In this document: positions 25,232-35,182 of the stretch, piece after piece
Layout of the letters: each line of letters starts with the position of its first letter
Numbering within the stretch: position 1 is the stretch's first letter
DNA from: Aquipseudomonas alcaligenes_A
GTDB lineage: Bacteria > Pseudomonadota > Gammaproteobacteria > Pseudomonadales > Pseudomonadaceae
Assembly: GCA_048595745.1 (NCBI GenBank)
Contig: CP184361.1
Strand: one strand, 5' to 3'
Length of the DNA stretch: 64,000 nucleotides
Notes under the pieces: model-generated
Seen by the model: the letters and a program-made list of their open reading frames with translations, nothing else
What the model was told of the DNA's origin: nothing
Database searches by the model: none
Translations under genes and position numbers: made by a program

Positions 25232-26119
25232 TCAATACCATTTCTTCTCGCCGTCCGGGCGCTTCTTGAAGCGCTTCATGCTCCACAGGTACTGGCTCGG
25301 GTAGGCCCGCACATAACGCTCCAGCGTGCGGCTCATGGCCGCCGCGGACAGCTGCGGGTCCTCGCTGTACATATCCTCCGGCACCGCCTCGAAGATCACC
25401 TTGAAGCCACTGTTGTCCGGCAGGCGCACCGCGTTGAGGAACAGGCCGACGGCCTTGCCGCCGGCGAGCATGCCGGGGACGAACTTGCTGGTCAGCGCCT
25501 GGATGCCGCAGAAGGGCACGAAAACACCGCTGGAACGGCTCGGCTCGGGGTCCGCGGGAATGCCCACCACGCCGCCACGACGCACTTCCTTGATAACGCT
25601 GAGGATGCCTTCCTTGGTCGACGGCGCCACGCGGTTGCCCAGCTGCGCACGCTGCTTCTGCAGCAGCTCGTCGAGCGCCTGCAGCTTGGGCGGACGGTAG
25701 AAGATCACCGGTTTGCACTGCGAGCAGAAGTAATGGTTGAGCACTTCCCAGTTACCCAGGTGACTGGCCACGCCGACCACGCCCTTGCCCGACGCCAGAG
25801 CAGCTTGCAGCACCTCCAGGCCCTCGACTTCGCGCACCAGGCCGAGGGTCCGCTCGACCGGCCAGATCCAGGCGCAGGCGCTCTCGGTCAGGGTCTTGCC
25901 GATGTCGCGCAGGGTCTGCCCGACCAGGCGCTCACGCTCGGCCGCGGACAACTCCGGGAAACACTTGGCCAGGTTGATGCGCACCACCTCGCGCGAGCCG
26001 TTCGGCAGCTTCCACATCAGCCAGCCGATGGCCGATCCCGTGGCCTGCACGGCACCCCACGGCAGCAGGGCGAACAGGCGCAGGAAACCGACGGCCAGGG
26101 CACCTTTGAGCTTCTCCAC
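25232..26119 (-). CDS. htrB: Lipid A biosynthesis acyltransferase (HtrB/LpxL family)
   Basis: A 295-residue inner-membrane-associated acyltransferase adding a secondary acyl chain (laurate in pseudomonads) to lipid A. Hydrophobic N-terminal helix (~8-36) and catalytic H-x4-E (ASHLGNWEV, ~115-125); the later PADPEPSRSSGVFVPFCG block also fits the LpxL/HtrB family. In other pseudomonads the gene at this place, between tag and the PilZ gene, is annotated htrB (from memory). Confidence 0.9.
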   Translation of the reverse strand: MEKLKGALAVGFLRLFALLPWGAVQATGSAIGWLMWKLPNGSREVVRINLAKCFPELSAAERERLVGQTLRDIGKTLTESACAWIWPVERTLGLVREVEGLEVLQAALASGKGVVGVASHLGNWEVLNHYFCSQCKPVIFYRPPKLQALDELLQKQRAQLGNRVAPSTKEGILSVIKEVRRGGVVGIPADPEPSRSSGVFVPFCGIQALTSKFVPGMLAGGKAVGLFLNAVRLPDNSGFKVIFEAVPEDMYSEDPQLSAAAMSRTLERYVRAYPSQYLWSMKRFKKRPDGEKKWY

Positions 26120-26173
26120 GAGCGACTCCCGAATACACGAAGGCCGGCATTGTAACGGCTGTGACCGCCGGGT

Positions 26174-26725
26174 TCAGCCTCGCAGTGCGTGATAGCGATC
26201 GCAGTCGGTCGTATGGTCCATGACCATGCCGGCCGCCTGCATGTAGGCGTAGCAGATGGTCGGCCCGACGAAGGTGAATCCCAGTTTCTTCAGGGCCTTG
26301 CTCATTGCCTCGGCTTCCGGCGTGACAGCCGGCACCTGGTGGCGACCCTCGAAGTGATTGATCTTCGGCACGCCACCGACGAAGGACCAGAGCAGCGCCA
26401 CCGGGTCTTCCAGGGTCAGCCAGGCCTGGGCGTTCTGCCGCGCCGCCCTGAGCTTGAGGCGATTGCGGATGATGCCGGGGTCCTGCATCCGCTCTTCGAT
26501 CTCCGCGTCGCTCATCTGCGCCAGGCGTTGCACGTCGAAATGCCACAGCACCTGGCGATAGCGCTCGCGCTTCTTCAGCACGGTGATCCACGACAGCCCG
26601 GCCTGGAAGCCTTCCAGCAGCAACAGCTCGAACAGGCGGTCGGCGTCGCGCAGCGGCACGCCCCATTCCTCGTCGTGGTAGGCAATGTACAGCGGGTCGT
26701 CGTTACACCAGAAGCAGCGCGGCAT
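26174..26725 (-). CDS. tag: DNA-3-methyladenine glycosylase I
   Basis: A 183-residue base-excision enzyme removing 3-methyladenine from alkylated DNA. Zinc-site residues: Cys4 in MPRCFWC, His in AYHDEEWG, and the C-terminal DHTTDCDRY. ATG at 26725 gives the family N-terminus; an ATG nine bases upstream (26734) adds three residues. It lies 54 bp upstream of htrB on the same strand. Confidence 0.96.
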   Translation of the reverse strand: MPRCFWCNDDPLYIAYHDEEWGVPLRDADRLFELLLLEGFQAGLSWITVLKKRERYRQVLWHFDVQRLAQMSDAEIEERMQDPGIIRNRLKLRAARQNAQAWLTLEDPVALLWSFVGGVPKINHFEGRHQVPAVTPEAEAMSKALKKLGFTFVGPTICYAYMQAAGMVMDHTTDCDRYHALRG

Positions 26726-26773
26726 GGCGTCCATATCCAGGCGAGGTCATGCCGCACTGTAGCGCAGTGGCCG

Positions 26774-27982
26774 TCAAAAACGCCCGTCCGCCTGCAGCAG
26801 AGTTTCCAGGCAGTGCTCCTGAATCCCGTAGAACTGCTTGATGCCGCGGATCTTTTCCAGCAGTTCGCCCGGCGCCACGGGCTCGGGACGTTTTACCGCG
26901 AGGATCATCTTGTTCTTGTTGGTGTGCTCCAGCGAGACGAACTCGAACACCTTGGTTTCATAGCCACAGGCCTCCAGCAGCAGGGCACGCAGGCTGTCGG
27001 TGACCATCTCGGCCTCCTGGCCCAGGTGCACGCCGTACTGCAGCATGGGCTTGAGCAGGCTCGGCGTTTGCATCTGCGGGCGGATCTGTTTGTGGCAGCA
27101 GGGCGAGCACATGATGATCGCCGCATCGCTGCGAATACCCAGGTGCAGGGCGTAGTCGGTGGCCACGTCACAGGCATGCAGGGCGATCATCACGTCGATG
27201 GCCGCCGGGGTATAGGTGCGTACGTCGCCATGTTCGAAGCGCAGGCCCGGCTGTTCCAGGCGGGCCGCCGCCGTGTTGCCCAGGCGCACCATGTCCTCGC
27301 GCAGCTCCACGCCGGTCACCTGACCCTGCAGGCCCAGGCTGTTGCGCAGGTAGTCGTGCATGGCGAAGGTCAGGTAGCCCTTGCCCGAGCCGAAATCGAC
27401 GACATGGATCGGCAACTGCGGATCACGCTGCTGCAGCGGCGAGTGGCTCAGCGCATGGGAAAACACTTCGATGAACTTGTTGATCTGCTTCCACTTGCGC
27501 GCCATCGCCGGCACCAGCTCATGCCTGGCGGTGGTCACGCCCAGATCGGTGAGGAAAGGCCGGCTCAGTTCGAGAAAGCGCTTCTTCTCGCGGTCATGGC
27601 CAGCGACCGGCGCCTCACGCTCGACCACCTTGCCGACGAACAGGCGCGCCTTGTCCTTCTTGCCGAAAGTCAGTTGCACGTCCTCGGTCAGCGACAGCAG
27701 GTGAGCGTTCCTGAACGCCGCCGGCAGCAGGCTGGCGATATGTGCCAGGGCTTCGGCCACCGGCAGGTTCTTGGTGATATCGCGGGTCTTGTAGGTGGAG
27801 ACAAACGACAGGCAGGCCTGACCTTTGACCGTGACTGGGCGAATGGTCAGGCGCTGCAGCTCGGCTTCCTCGCCCTGGTACTTGCTCAGCAGCAGCTTGA
27901 CCAGGGTGTTCTGCACCACGCTGGTGTCCAGCAGGGCGAGAAACTCTTCACGAGCGGTGACGGCGGTGGGTTCGACTGACAT
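26774..27982 (-). CDS. Class I SAM-dependent methyltransferase with SPCCHKQ motif
   Basis: A 402-residue protein. The C-terminal half has SAM motif I VVDFGSGKGYLTFAM (~195-209), motif with GVELRED and then IALHACDVATDYAL and SPCCHKQ. The CCH motif recalls tRNA methyltransferase TRM13/GSTCD-type Methyltransf_32 proteins, where it belongs to the catalytic or zinc site. The N-terminal ~150 residues are a separate domain, perhaps for RNA binding. Substrate unknown; RNA is the likeliest guess. ATG at 27982 chosen over one 36 bases upstream. It is divergent from glyQ. Confidence 0.8.
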   Translation of the reverse strand: MSVEPTAVTAREEFLALLDTSVVQNTLVKLLLSKYQGEEAELQRLTIRPVTVKGQACLSFVSTYKTRDITKNLPVAEALAHIASLLPAAFRNAHLLSLTEDVQLTFGKKDKARLFVGKVVEREAPVAGHDREKKRFLELSRPFLTDLGVTTARHELVPAMARKWKQINKFIEVFSHALSHSPLQQRDPQLPIHVVDFGSGKGYLTFAMHDYLRNSLGLQGQVTGVELREDMVRLGNTAAARLEQPGLRFEHGDVRTYTPAAIDVMIALHACDVATDYALHLGIRSDAAIIMCSPCCHKQIRPQMQTPSLLKPMLQYGVHLGQEAEMVTDSLRALLLEACGYETKVFEFVSLEHTNKNKMILAVKRPEPVAPGELLEKIRGIKQFYGIQEHCLETLLQADGRF

Positions 27983-28095
27983 GAAAAAGGCCTGAGTAAG
28001 CGCTGCCGGTGCCGGCAAGGAATGACAATGCTACAGGGTACGCAGCGTCTATGCGCTGCGGGCGTGCCGCCACATCCAGCGCAAGCCTGATCAGG

Positions 28096-28101
28096 TATAC
28101 T
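28096..28101 (+). promoter_or_regulatory. -10 element of a putative glyQS promoter
   Basis: TATACT 40 bp before the glyQ start; no good -35 at 16-18 bp. A perfect 7-bp hairpin CGCAGCG (28041-28047) / CGCTGCG (28054-28060) lies upstream in the same gap. Confidence 0.35.
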
Positions 28102-28140
28102 GCGCGGCTTTACGCCAACGCCTCGATACCGGTGAAATTC

Positions 28141-29084
<944 letters not shown>

Positions 29085-29088
<4 letters not shown>

Positions 29089-31139
29089 GTGCACATGATT
29101 TCCTGGTCGAACTGGGCACCGAAGAGCTGCCACCCAAGGCCCTGAAGAGCCTGGGCGAGGCCTTCCTGGCCGGCGTCGAGAAAGGTCTCAAGGCCGCCGG
29201 CCTGAGCTACCAGAGCGCCCGTTACTATGCCGCGCCGCGCCGCCTGGCCGTGCTGGTCGAGGCCCTGGCCAGCCAGCAGCCGGACCGCACCGTCAACCTC
29301 GATGGCCCGCCCGTGCAGGCCGCCTTCGACAAGGACGGAAACCCGACCCAGGCCGCCCTCGGCTTCGCCAAGAAGTGCGGCGTCGAGCTGAGCCAGATCG
29401 ACCAGAGCGGCCCGAAGCTGAAGTTCAGCCAGAGCATCGCCGGGCAGAGCACTGTCAGCCTGCTGCCGGGCATCGTCGAGGCCTCCCTGGCCGACCTGCC
29501 GATCCCCAAGCGCATGCGCTGGGCCGCGCGCAAGGAAGAGTTCGTCCGTCCGACCCAGTGGCTGGTGATGCTGTTCGGCCAGCACGTGGTCGACTGCGAG
29601 ATCCTCGCCCAGAAGGCCGGGCGCATGTCCCGTGGCCACCGCTTCCACGCCAACTACGAGGTGGCGATCGAGAGCCCGGCCAGCTATTCCCACGACCTGC
29701 GTGGCGCCTTCGTGGTCGCCGACTTCGCCAAGCGCCGCGAACAGATCGCCAAGCGCGTCGAGGAACTGGCCAAGGCCGAGAACGGCAGCGCCATCGTGCC
29801 GCCGGCGCTGCTGGATGAGGTGACTGCCCTGGTCGAGTGGCCGGTGCCGCTGGTCTGCTCCTTCGAGGAACGCTTCCTCGAGGTGCCGCAGGAAGCGCTG
29901 ATCGCCACCATGCAGGACAACCAGAAGTACTTCTGCCTGGTCGACGGCAACGGCAAGCTGCTGCCGCGCTTCATCACCGTGGCCAACATCGAGAGCAAGG
30001 ACCCGGCGCAGATCGTCGCCGGCAACGAGAAGGTGGTGCGCCCGCGCCTGACCGACGCCGAGTTCTTCTTCAAACAGGACAAGCGCCAGCCCCTGGAGAA
30101 ACGCAACGAGCGCCTGGCCAACGTGGTGTTCCAGGCCCAGCTCGGCAGCGTGTACGACAAGGCCGAGCGTGTGTCGAAACTCGCCGCCTTTATCGCCGAG
30201 CGCATCGGCGGTGACGCCAGCCGCGCCGCGCGGGCCGGTATCCTGTCCAAGTGCGACCTGGCCAGCGAGATGGTCGGCGAGTTCCCGGAAATGCAGGGCA
30301 TCGCCGGCTACTACTACGCCAAGCATGACGGCGAGCCGGAAGACGTGGCCCAGGCGCTGAACGAGCAGTACATGCCGCGCGGCGCCGGCGCCGAACTGCC
30401 GCAGACCCTGACCGGCGCCGCCGTGGCGGTGGCCGACAAGCTCGACACCCTGGTCGGCATCTTCGGCATCGGCATGCTGCCGACCGGCTCCAAGGACCCC
30501 TACGCCCTGCGCCGCGCCGCACTGGGTGTGCTGCGTATCCTGATCGAGAAGCAGCTGGACCTCGACCTGGTCGAGGCCGTTGGCTTTGCCATAGGCCTGT
30601 ATGGCGACAAGGTCAAGGCCGAGGGCCTGGCCCAGCAGGTGCTGGACTTCATCTTCGACCGCCTGCGTGCACGCTACGAGGACGAAGGTGTGGACGTGGC
30701 CGTGTACCAGGCCGTGCGCGCCCTCAGCCCGGCCGCGCCGCTGGACTTCGACCAGCGCGTGCAGGCCGTGCAGGCCTTCCGCCAGCTGCCGGAAGCGGCC
30801 GCCCTGGCCGCCGCCAACAAGCGCGTGTCGAACATCCTGGCCAAGGCCGAAGGCCAGCTGCCGGCCACGGTGGACGCCAAGCTGCTGGAAGACGGCGCCG
30901 AGCAGACCCTGGCCCAGGCCGTGGCTGCCGCCGCCCAGGCGGTGGCGCCGATGGCCGCCGCGCGCTGCTACCGCGAGGCCCTGGCCCAGCTGGCCAGCCT
31001 GCGCGAGCCGGTGGATGCGTACTTCGACGCGGTGATGGTCAATGCCGAAGATGCCGCCGTGCGGGCCAACCGCCTGGCGCTGCTGAACCAGCTGCGTGGC
31101 CTGTTCCTCGGCGTCGCCGACATCTCCCTGCTGGGGTAA
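29085..31139 (+). CDS. glyS: Glycyl-tRNA synthetase beta subunit
   Basis: A 684-residue tRNA-binding subunit partnering GlyQ. N-terminal FLVELGTEELPPKALK, central PKRMRWAARKEEFVRPTQWLVMLFG, HD-like segment around residues 340-420 and C-terminal anticodon-binding helices with RVSNILAKAEG. Family-typical length. ATG at 29085 overlaps the glyQ stop (ATGA). Confidence 0.98.
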
Positions 31140-31141
31140 CC

Positions 31142-31224
31142 GGTGGACAGCCCTTCGGCATGTCCACCCTACGCCCATAACCGCGCTCGGTAGAGTGGAT
31201 AACGGCGCCGCCTTATCCACCTCT
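31142..31224 (+). repeat. Two consecutive inverted repeats (TGGACA- and GTGGATAA-type) between glyS and gmhB
   Basis: First hairpin GGTGGACA (31142-31149) / TGTCCACC (31161-31168). Second, AGAGTGGATAA (31192-31202) / TTATCCACCTCT (31213-31224), pairs with one bulge. The pattern GTGGATAA..TTATCCAC recalls a family of intergenic repeats in Pseudomonas (from memory) and contains near-matches to the DnaA box. No T-run for a standard terminator. Confidence 0.65.
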
Positions 31225-31238
31225 GCCCGGATATGTGT

Positions 31239-31769
31239 ATGAAGTTGCTGATTCTCGACCGCGACGGCGTCATCAACGAAGACTCCGACGCCTACATCAA
31301 GTCGCTCGACGAGTGGATTCCGATCCCGGGCTCGATCGACGCCATCGCCCGCCTGAGCAAGGCCGGCTGGACCGTGGCCGTGGCCACCAACCAGTCGGGC
31401 CTGGCCCGCGGCTATTACGACCTGGCCACGCTGGAGTCCATGCATGTGCGCCTGCGCCAGCTGGTAGCGGAGCAGGGCGGCGAAGTCGGCCTGATCGTGC
31501 ATTGCCCGCACGGCCCGGACGACGGCTGCGCCTGCCGCAAGCCCAAACCCGGCATGCTGCAGCAGATCGCTGCGCACTACGGCACGGAACTGGCAGGCGT
31601 CTGGTTCGTCGGCGACAGCAGCGGTGACCTGGAGGCAGCGCTGGCCGTCCATTGCCAACCCGTGCTGGTGAAGACCGGCAAGGGCCAGCGCACGCTGGCC
31701 AAGCCATTGCCAGCGGGAACCCTGATATTCGATGATCTGGCGGCGGTTGCCGATCAGCTTCTTCTCTAG
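31239..31769 (+). CDS. gmhB: D-glycero-beta-D-manno-heptose-1,7-bisphosphate 7-phosphatase
   Basis: A 176-residue HAD phosphatase of the ADP-heptose pathway for LPS inner core. HAD motif I DRDGVINED (~7-15), motif II ATNQSG, the zinc loop CPHGPDDGCACRKPKPGM (four Cys/His ligands) and motif IV GDSSGDLEAA. ATG at 31239 fits the family N-terminus MKLLILDRDG; an ATG two codons earlier (31233) is possible. Followed after 15 bp by an acyltransferase gene. Confidence 0.95.
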   Translation: MKLLILDRDGVINEDSDAYIKSLDEWIPIPGSIDAIARLSKAGWTVAVATNQSGLARGYYDLATLESMHVRLRQLVAEQGGEVGLIVHCPHGPDDGCACRKPKPGMLQQIAAHYGTELAGVWFVGDSSGDLEAALAVHCQPVLVKTGKGQRTLAKPLPAGTLIFDDLAAVADQLLL

Positions 31770-31784
31770 AGAACGCGAGCCCCC

Positions 31785-32558
31785 ATGACGACAGTGCAGG
31801 CCATCAGAACCTTCTTCTTCTACCTGCTGCTGTCCTCCAGCTCCTTCTTCTGGTGCATCTTCTGCGTGTTCATCGCGCCTTTCCTGCCGTTCCGCGCGCG
31901 CTACCGCCTGGTGATCCAGACCTGGTGCCGCTGCGCCACCTGGCTGGCCAAGGTGGTGGCAGGCATCCACTACGAAGTCCGCGGCCTGGAAAACATTCCG
32001 CAGCAGCCCTGCGTGATCCTGGCCAAGCACCAGAGCACCTGGGAAACCTTCTTCCTCTCCGCGCTGTTCGAGCCGCTGTCGCAGGTGGTCAAGCGCGAAC
32101 TGCTGTACGTGCCGTTCTTCGGCTGGGCCATGGCCATGCTCAAGCCCATCGCCATCGACCGCAGCAACCCCAAGGCCGCCCTCAAGCAACTGGCCAAGCA
32201 GGGCGACGAGCGCATCCGTCAGGGCGCCTGGGTGCTGATCTTCCCCGAAGGCACGCGCATTCCACCGGGGCAGATCGGCAAGTTCTCTCGCGGCGGCGCT
32301 GCCTTAGCGGTGAACGCCGGCCTGCCGGTACTGCCGATCGCACACAACGCCGGCGAGTTCTGGCCCAAGCAGGGTTGGGCCAAGTATCCCGGCACCGTCC
32401 AGGTGGTGATCGGCCCGCTGATGCATGCCGAAGGTGAGGGCCCGCGCGCTATTGCCGAACTCAACGAGCGTGCCTATGCCTGGGTGGCCCAGACCCAGCA
32501 ACAGATCAGCGGCGTAGCGCCTCAGGTCGTCCCCGAAAGCGCCTCCGGCCTCGCCTGA
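31785..32558 (+). CDS. 1-acyl-sn-glycerol-3-phosphate acyltransferase (PlsC family)
   Basis: A 257-residue membrane acyltransferase making phosphatidic acid from lysophosphatidate. N-terminal TM helix (~8-35, FFFYLLLSSSSFFWCIFCVFIAPFLP), catalytic H-x4-D-type motif KHQSTWE (H-x4-E variant, ~80-87) and substrate motif FPEGTR (~150-155). In P. aeruginosa the gene in this position is annotated lptA, an acyltransferase (from memory). Likely operon with gmhB. It is followed by a 235-bp gap with a DnaA box. Confidence 0.93.
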   Translation: MTTVQAIRTFFFYLLLSSSSFFWCIFCVFIAPFLPFRARYRLVIQTWCRCATWLAKVVAGIHYEVRGLENIPQQPCVILAKHQSTWETFFLSALFEPLSQVVKRELLYVPFFGWAMAMLKPIAIDRSNPKAALKQLAKQGDERIRQGAWVLIFPEGTRIPPGQIGKFSRGGAALAVNAGLPVLPIAHNAGEFWPKQGWAKYPGTVQVVIGPLMHAEGEGPRAIAELNERAYAWVAQTQQQISGVAPQVVPESASGLA

Positions 32559-32564
32559 CGCGCC

Positions 32565-32573
32565 TGTGGATAA
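32565..32573 (-). other. Perfect DnaA box in the promoter gap of the lipid cluster
   Basis: TGTGGATAA (reverse of TTATCCACA) seven bases past the acyltransferase stop, in the 235-bp gap before the CDP-alcohol phosphatidyltransferase gene. The rest of the gap has an AT-rich stretch (32,600-32,645) but no convincing -35/-10 pair. Confidence 0.6.
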
Positions 32574-32793
32574 GCTGTGCGCGGAATACCGGCGCATTGC
32601 CATTACCTCGCGCAAGATTCTGTTTTATATGGTTTTTATGCTTCGCCCGAGCAGCCATTGAGCGGGGCATAAGTTTTTCACCGCAACCGGCGCCATGGGC
32701 GAATTCGGCAATGCCGCACAGTCTTGCCGGAACGCCGGGCGGGCAAAGCGAGTAAGCTAGGCGGACCCGCATCGTGAAAGGGATTTTCGCTCC

Positions 32794-33417
32794 ATGCCGT
32801 CCATCTACCAGCTCAAGCCCCGCTTCCAGAATCTGCTGCGCCCCGGTGTGCAGCGCCTGTATGCGCGGGGCGTTACCGCCAACCAGGTGACCCTCGCTGC
32901 CGCCGCGGTGTCCGTGCTGCTCGGCGCGCTGCTGGCCTGGTTGCCACAGCACACCTGGCTGTTCGCCCTGATTCCTTTGTGGATGCTGCTGCGCATGGCA
33001 TTGAACGCCGTGGACGGCATGCTCGCCCGCGAGTTCGGCCAGCAGTCCAAACTCGGCGCCTACCTCAACGAGCTGAGTGACGTGGTCGCCGACAGCGCCC
33101 TGTACCTGCCCTTCGCTCTGCTCGCCGGCGTTTCGCCAACCCTGGTGGTGCTGGTGGTGGTGCTGGCGGTGATCAGCGAGTACGCCGGCGTGCTCGGCCC
33201 GATGGTCGGCGCTTCGCGCCGCTACGACGGGCCCATGGGCAAAAGCGACCGCGCCTTCTGCTTCGGCGTGCTGGGTGCCGGTGTGGCGTCCGGCCTGCTG
33301 CCGTCGTCTTGGATAAACGGGCTGCTGGCCGTGATCCTGCTGTTGCTGCTGGCGACTCTGGTCAACCGCGTGCGCCAAGGCCTGGCCGAGGTGGCACAAA
33401 CCTCTCAATCGGAATAA
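32794..33417 (+). CDS. CDP-alcohol phosphatidyltransferase, YnbA-like
   Basis: A 207-residue integral membrane enzyme with about six TM helices, of the family that transfers a phosphatidyl group from CDP-diacylglycerol to an alcohol. The signature Dxx-D-G-xx-AR...G-xxx-D-xxx-D reads N71-A-V-D74-G75-M-L-A78-R79...G88-A-Y-L-N92-E-L-S-D96: the first and third Asp are Asn. ATG at 32794 after AAAGGGA. First gene of a six-gene same-strand cluster matching E. coli YnbA-D; the acceptor alcohol is unknown. It could equally act on a nonstandard CDP-lipid. Confidence 0.85.
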   Translation: MPSIYQLKPRFQNLLRPGVQRLYARGVTANQVTLAAAAVSVLLGALLAWLPQHTWLFALIPLWMLLRMALNAVDGMLAREFGQQSKLGAYLNELSDVVADSALYLPFALLAGVSPTLVVLVVVLAVISEYAGVLGPMVGASRRYDGPMGKSDRAFCFGVLGAGVASGLLPSSWINGLLAVILLLLLATLVNRVRQGLAEVAQTSQSE

Positions 33418-33427
33418 GGATATTTCG

Positions 33428-35182
33428 ATGCGCGACTGCAAGACGGCTGTCTTCCTCACCCACGATGGCGTGGAGCTTCTCTATCGCCACTGGCCCGCCA
33501 CTCAGCCCGGCGCTGGCCCGCGCAAGGCGGTGGTGATGTTCCACCGCGGCCACGAGCACGGCGGGCGCATGGCCCACCTGCCCGCCGAGCTGGACCTGCC
33601 CGACTACGACTTCTTCGCCTGGGATGCCCGCGGCCACGGCCTGTCGCCCGGCGCGCGTGGCGACAGCCCGAGCTTCGCCACCAGCGTGCGCGATGTGCAG
33701 ACCTTCCTCGATCACCTCAGCGCGACGCATGCCATCCAGCAGTCCGACATGGCCGTGTTGGCGCAGAGCGTGGGCGCCGTGCTGATCAGCACCTGGGCCC
33801 ACGACTACGCACCCAAGGTACGCTGCCTGGTGCTCGCCTCGCCGGCCTTCAAGGTCAAGCTCTACGTGCCCTTCGCCCGCCCGGGCCTGAAGCTGCTGCG
33901 CCAGTGGCGCGGCAACTTCTTCGTCAACAGCTACGTCAAGGCGCGCTTCCTCAGCCACGATCCCGAGCGCATCGCCTCGTTCGAGAACGACCCGCTGATC
34001 ACCCGGCCGATCTCGGTCAACATGCTGCTGGGGCTCTATGATGCCGCCGAGCGCGTGGTCGCCGATGCCCAGGCGATCCAGGTACCGACCCAGCTGCTGA
34101 TTTCCGGCGCCGACTTCGTCGTGCACCGCAAACCGCAGGAGCAGTTCTTCGAACGCCTCGGTAGCCTGCGCAAGGAGAAGCACATCCTTCCCGGCTTCTT
34201 CCACGACACCCTTGGCGAGCGCGACCGCGCTCATGCGCTGAGCCGTGCGCGGCGCTTCATCCTGGAAAGTTTCGAGCAGCCGGCCGCGCGTCCCTCGCTG
34301 CTGGATGCCGACCGTTGTGGCTGGAGCTGCGCCGAGGCCGAGAGCCTGGCTGCGCCACTGCCGAAGAACTCCCTCGGCGATCTGTACTGGCGCGCGACCC
34401 GCGCCGGCCTCAAGCTCGGCAGCGGGCTGTCCGACGGGGTGAAGCTGGGCTTCGAAACCGGCTTCGATTCTGGCAGCACGCTGGACTACGTCTACCGCAA
34501 CCAGCCGTCCGGCAAATCAGCGCTGGGCCGCCTGATCGATGCGAACTACCTGAACTCCATCGGCTGGCGTGGCATCCGCCAGCGCAAGCTGCATGCCGAG
34601 GAACTGCTGCGCCTGGCCATGGGCCGGCTGCGCGAAGCGGGCAAGGCGGTGCGCATCGTCGACATCGCCGCCGGCCACGGCCGTTACATCCTCGAATCCC
34701 TCGAAGGACTGGAGCACAAGCCGGACGCGATCCTGCTGCGCGACTACAGCGAGATCAACGTACGCGACGGCAGTGCACTGATCGAGCAGAAGGGCCTCAG
34801 CGACATCGCCCGCTTCGTCAAAGGCGATGCCTTCGACCGGGCTGACCTGGCTACCCTCGATCCCAAGCCAACGCTGGCGGTGGTCTCTGGACTGTATGAG
34901 CTGTTCGGCAGCAACCAAATGATTGGCGACTCGCTGGCCGGCCTGGCCGCAGCGGTCGAGGAGGGCGGCTACCTGGTCTACACCGGTCAGCCCTGGCACC
35001 CGCAACTGGAGCTGATCGCCCGCGCCCTGACCAGCCACCGCCAGGGCCAGGCCTGGGTGATGCGCCGACGCAGCCAGGCGGAGATGGACCAGCTGGTGGA
35101 GGCCGCCGGTTTCCGCAAGCTGGAACAGCGTATCGACGAATGGGGCATCTTCAGCGTGTCGCTGGCCCAGCGGGTGTCCTGA
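33428..35182 (+). CDS. Bifunctional alpha/beta-hydrolase / SAM-methyltransferase, YnbC-like
   Basis: A 584-residue fusion. Residues ~1-280: lysophospholipase-like alpha/beta hydrolase, oxyanion region FHRGHEHGGRM, nucleophile S114 in AQSVG (first Gly of GxSxG replaced by Ala), acid in ISGADFVVH and His in GFFHDTLGERD. Residues ~300-584: class I methyltransferase with motif I VRIVDIAAGHGRYI (~408-421). Its ribosome site AAGGA overlaps the upstream stop and its stop overlaps the next start (TGATG), so it is tightly coupled. E. coli YnbC has the same architecture. Likely trims and methylates a lipid or its head group (inference). Confidence 0.85.
   Translation: MRDCKTAVFLTHDGVELLYRHWPATQPGAGPRKAVVMFHRGHEHGGRMAHLPAELDLPDYDFFAWDARGHGLSPGARGDSPSFATSVRDVQTFLDHLSATHAIQQSDMAVLAQSVGAVLISTWAHDYAPKVRCLVLASPAFKVKLYVPFARPGLKLLRQWRGNFFVNSYVKARFLSHDPERIASFENDPLITRPISVNMLLGLYDAAERVVADAQAIQVPTQLLISGADFVVHRKPQEQFFERLGSLRKEKHILPGFFHDTLGERDRAHALSRARRFILESFEQPAARPSLLDADRCGWSCAEAESLAAPLPKNSLGDLYWRATRAGLKLGSGLSDGVKLGFETGFDSGSTLDYVYRNQPSGKSALGRLIDANYLNSIGWRGIRQRKLHAEELLRLAMGRLREAGKAVRIVDIAAGHGRYILESLEGLEHKPDAILLRDYSEINVRDGSALIEQKGLSDIARFVKGDAFDRADLATLDPKPTLAVVSGLYELFGSNQMIGDSLAGLAAAVEEGGYLVYTGQPWHPQLELIARALTSHRQGQAWVMRRRSQAEMDQLVEAAGFRKLEQRIDEWGIFSVSLAQRVS

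Noticed and set aside
26189..27979. Plus-strand open frame of about 600 codons opposite tag and the methyltransferase gene
   Set aside because: Spans two real genes and their gap; low-complexity shadow translation.
32720..32793. Sigma-E/AlgU-type promoter (GGAAC..) before the lipid cluster
   Set aside because: GGAACG is followed at the right distance only by GTAAGC, not a TCTGA-like -10; evidence too weak.
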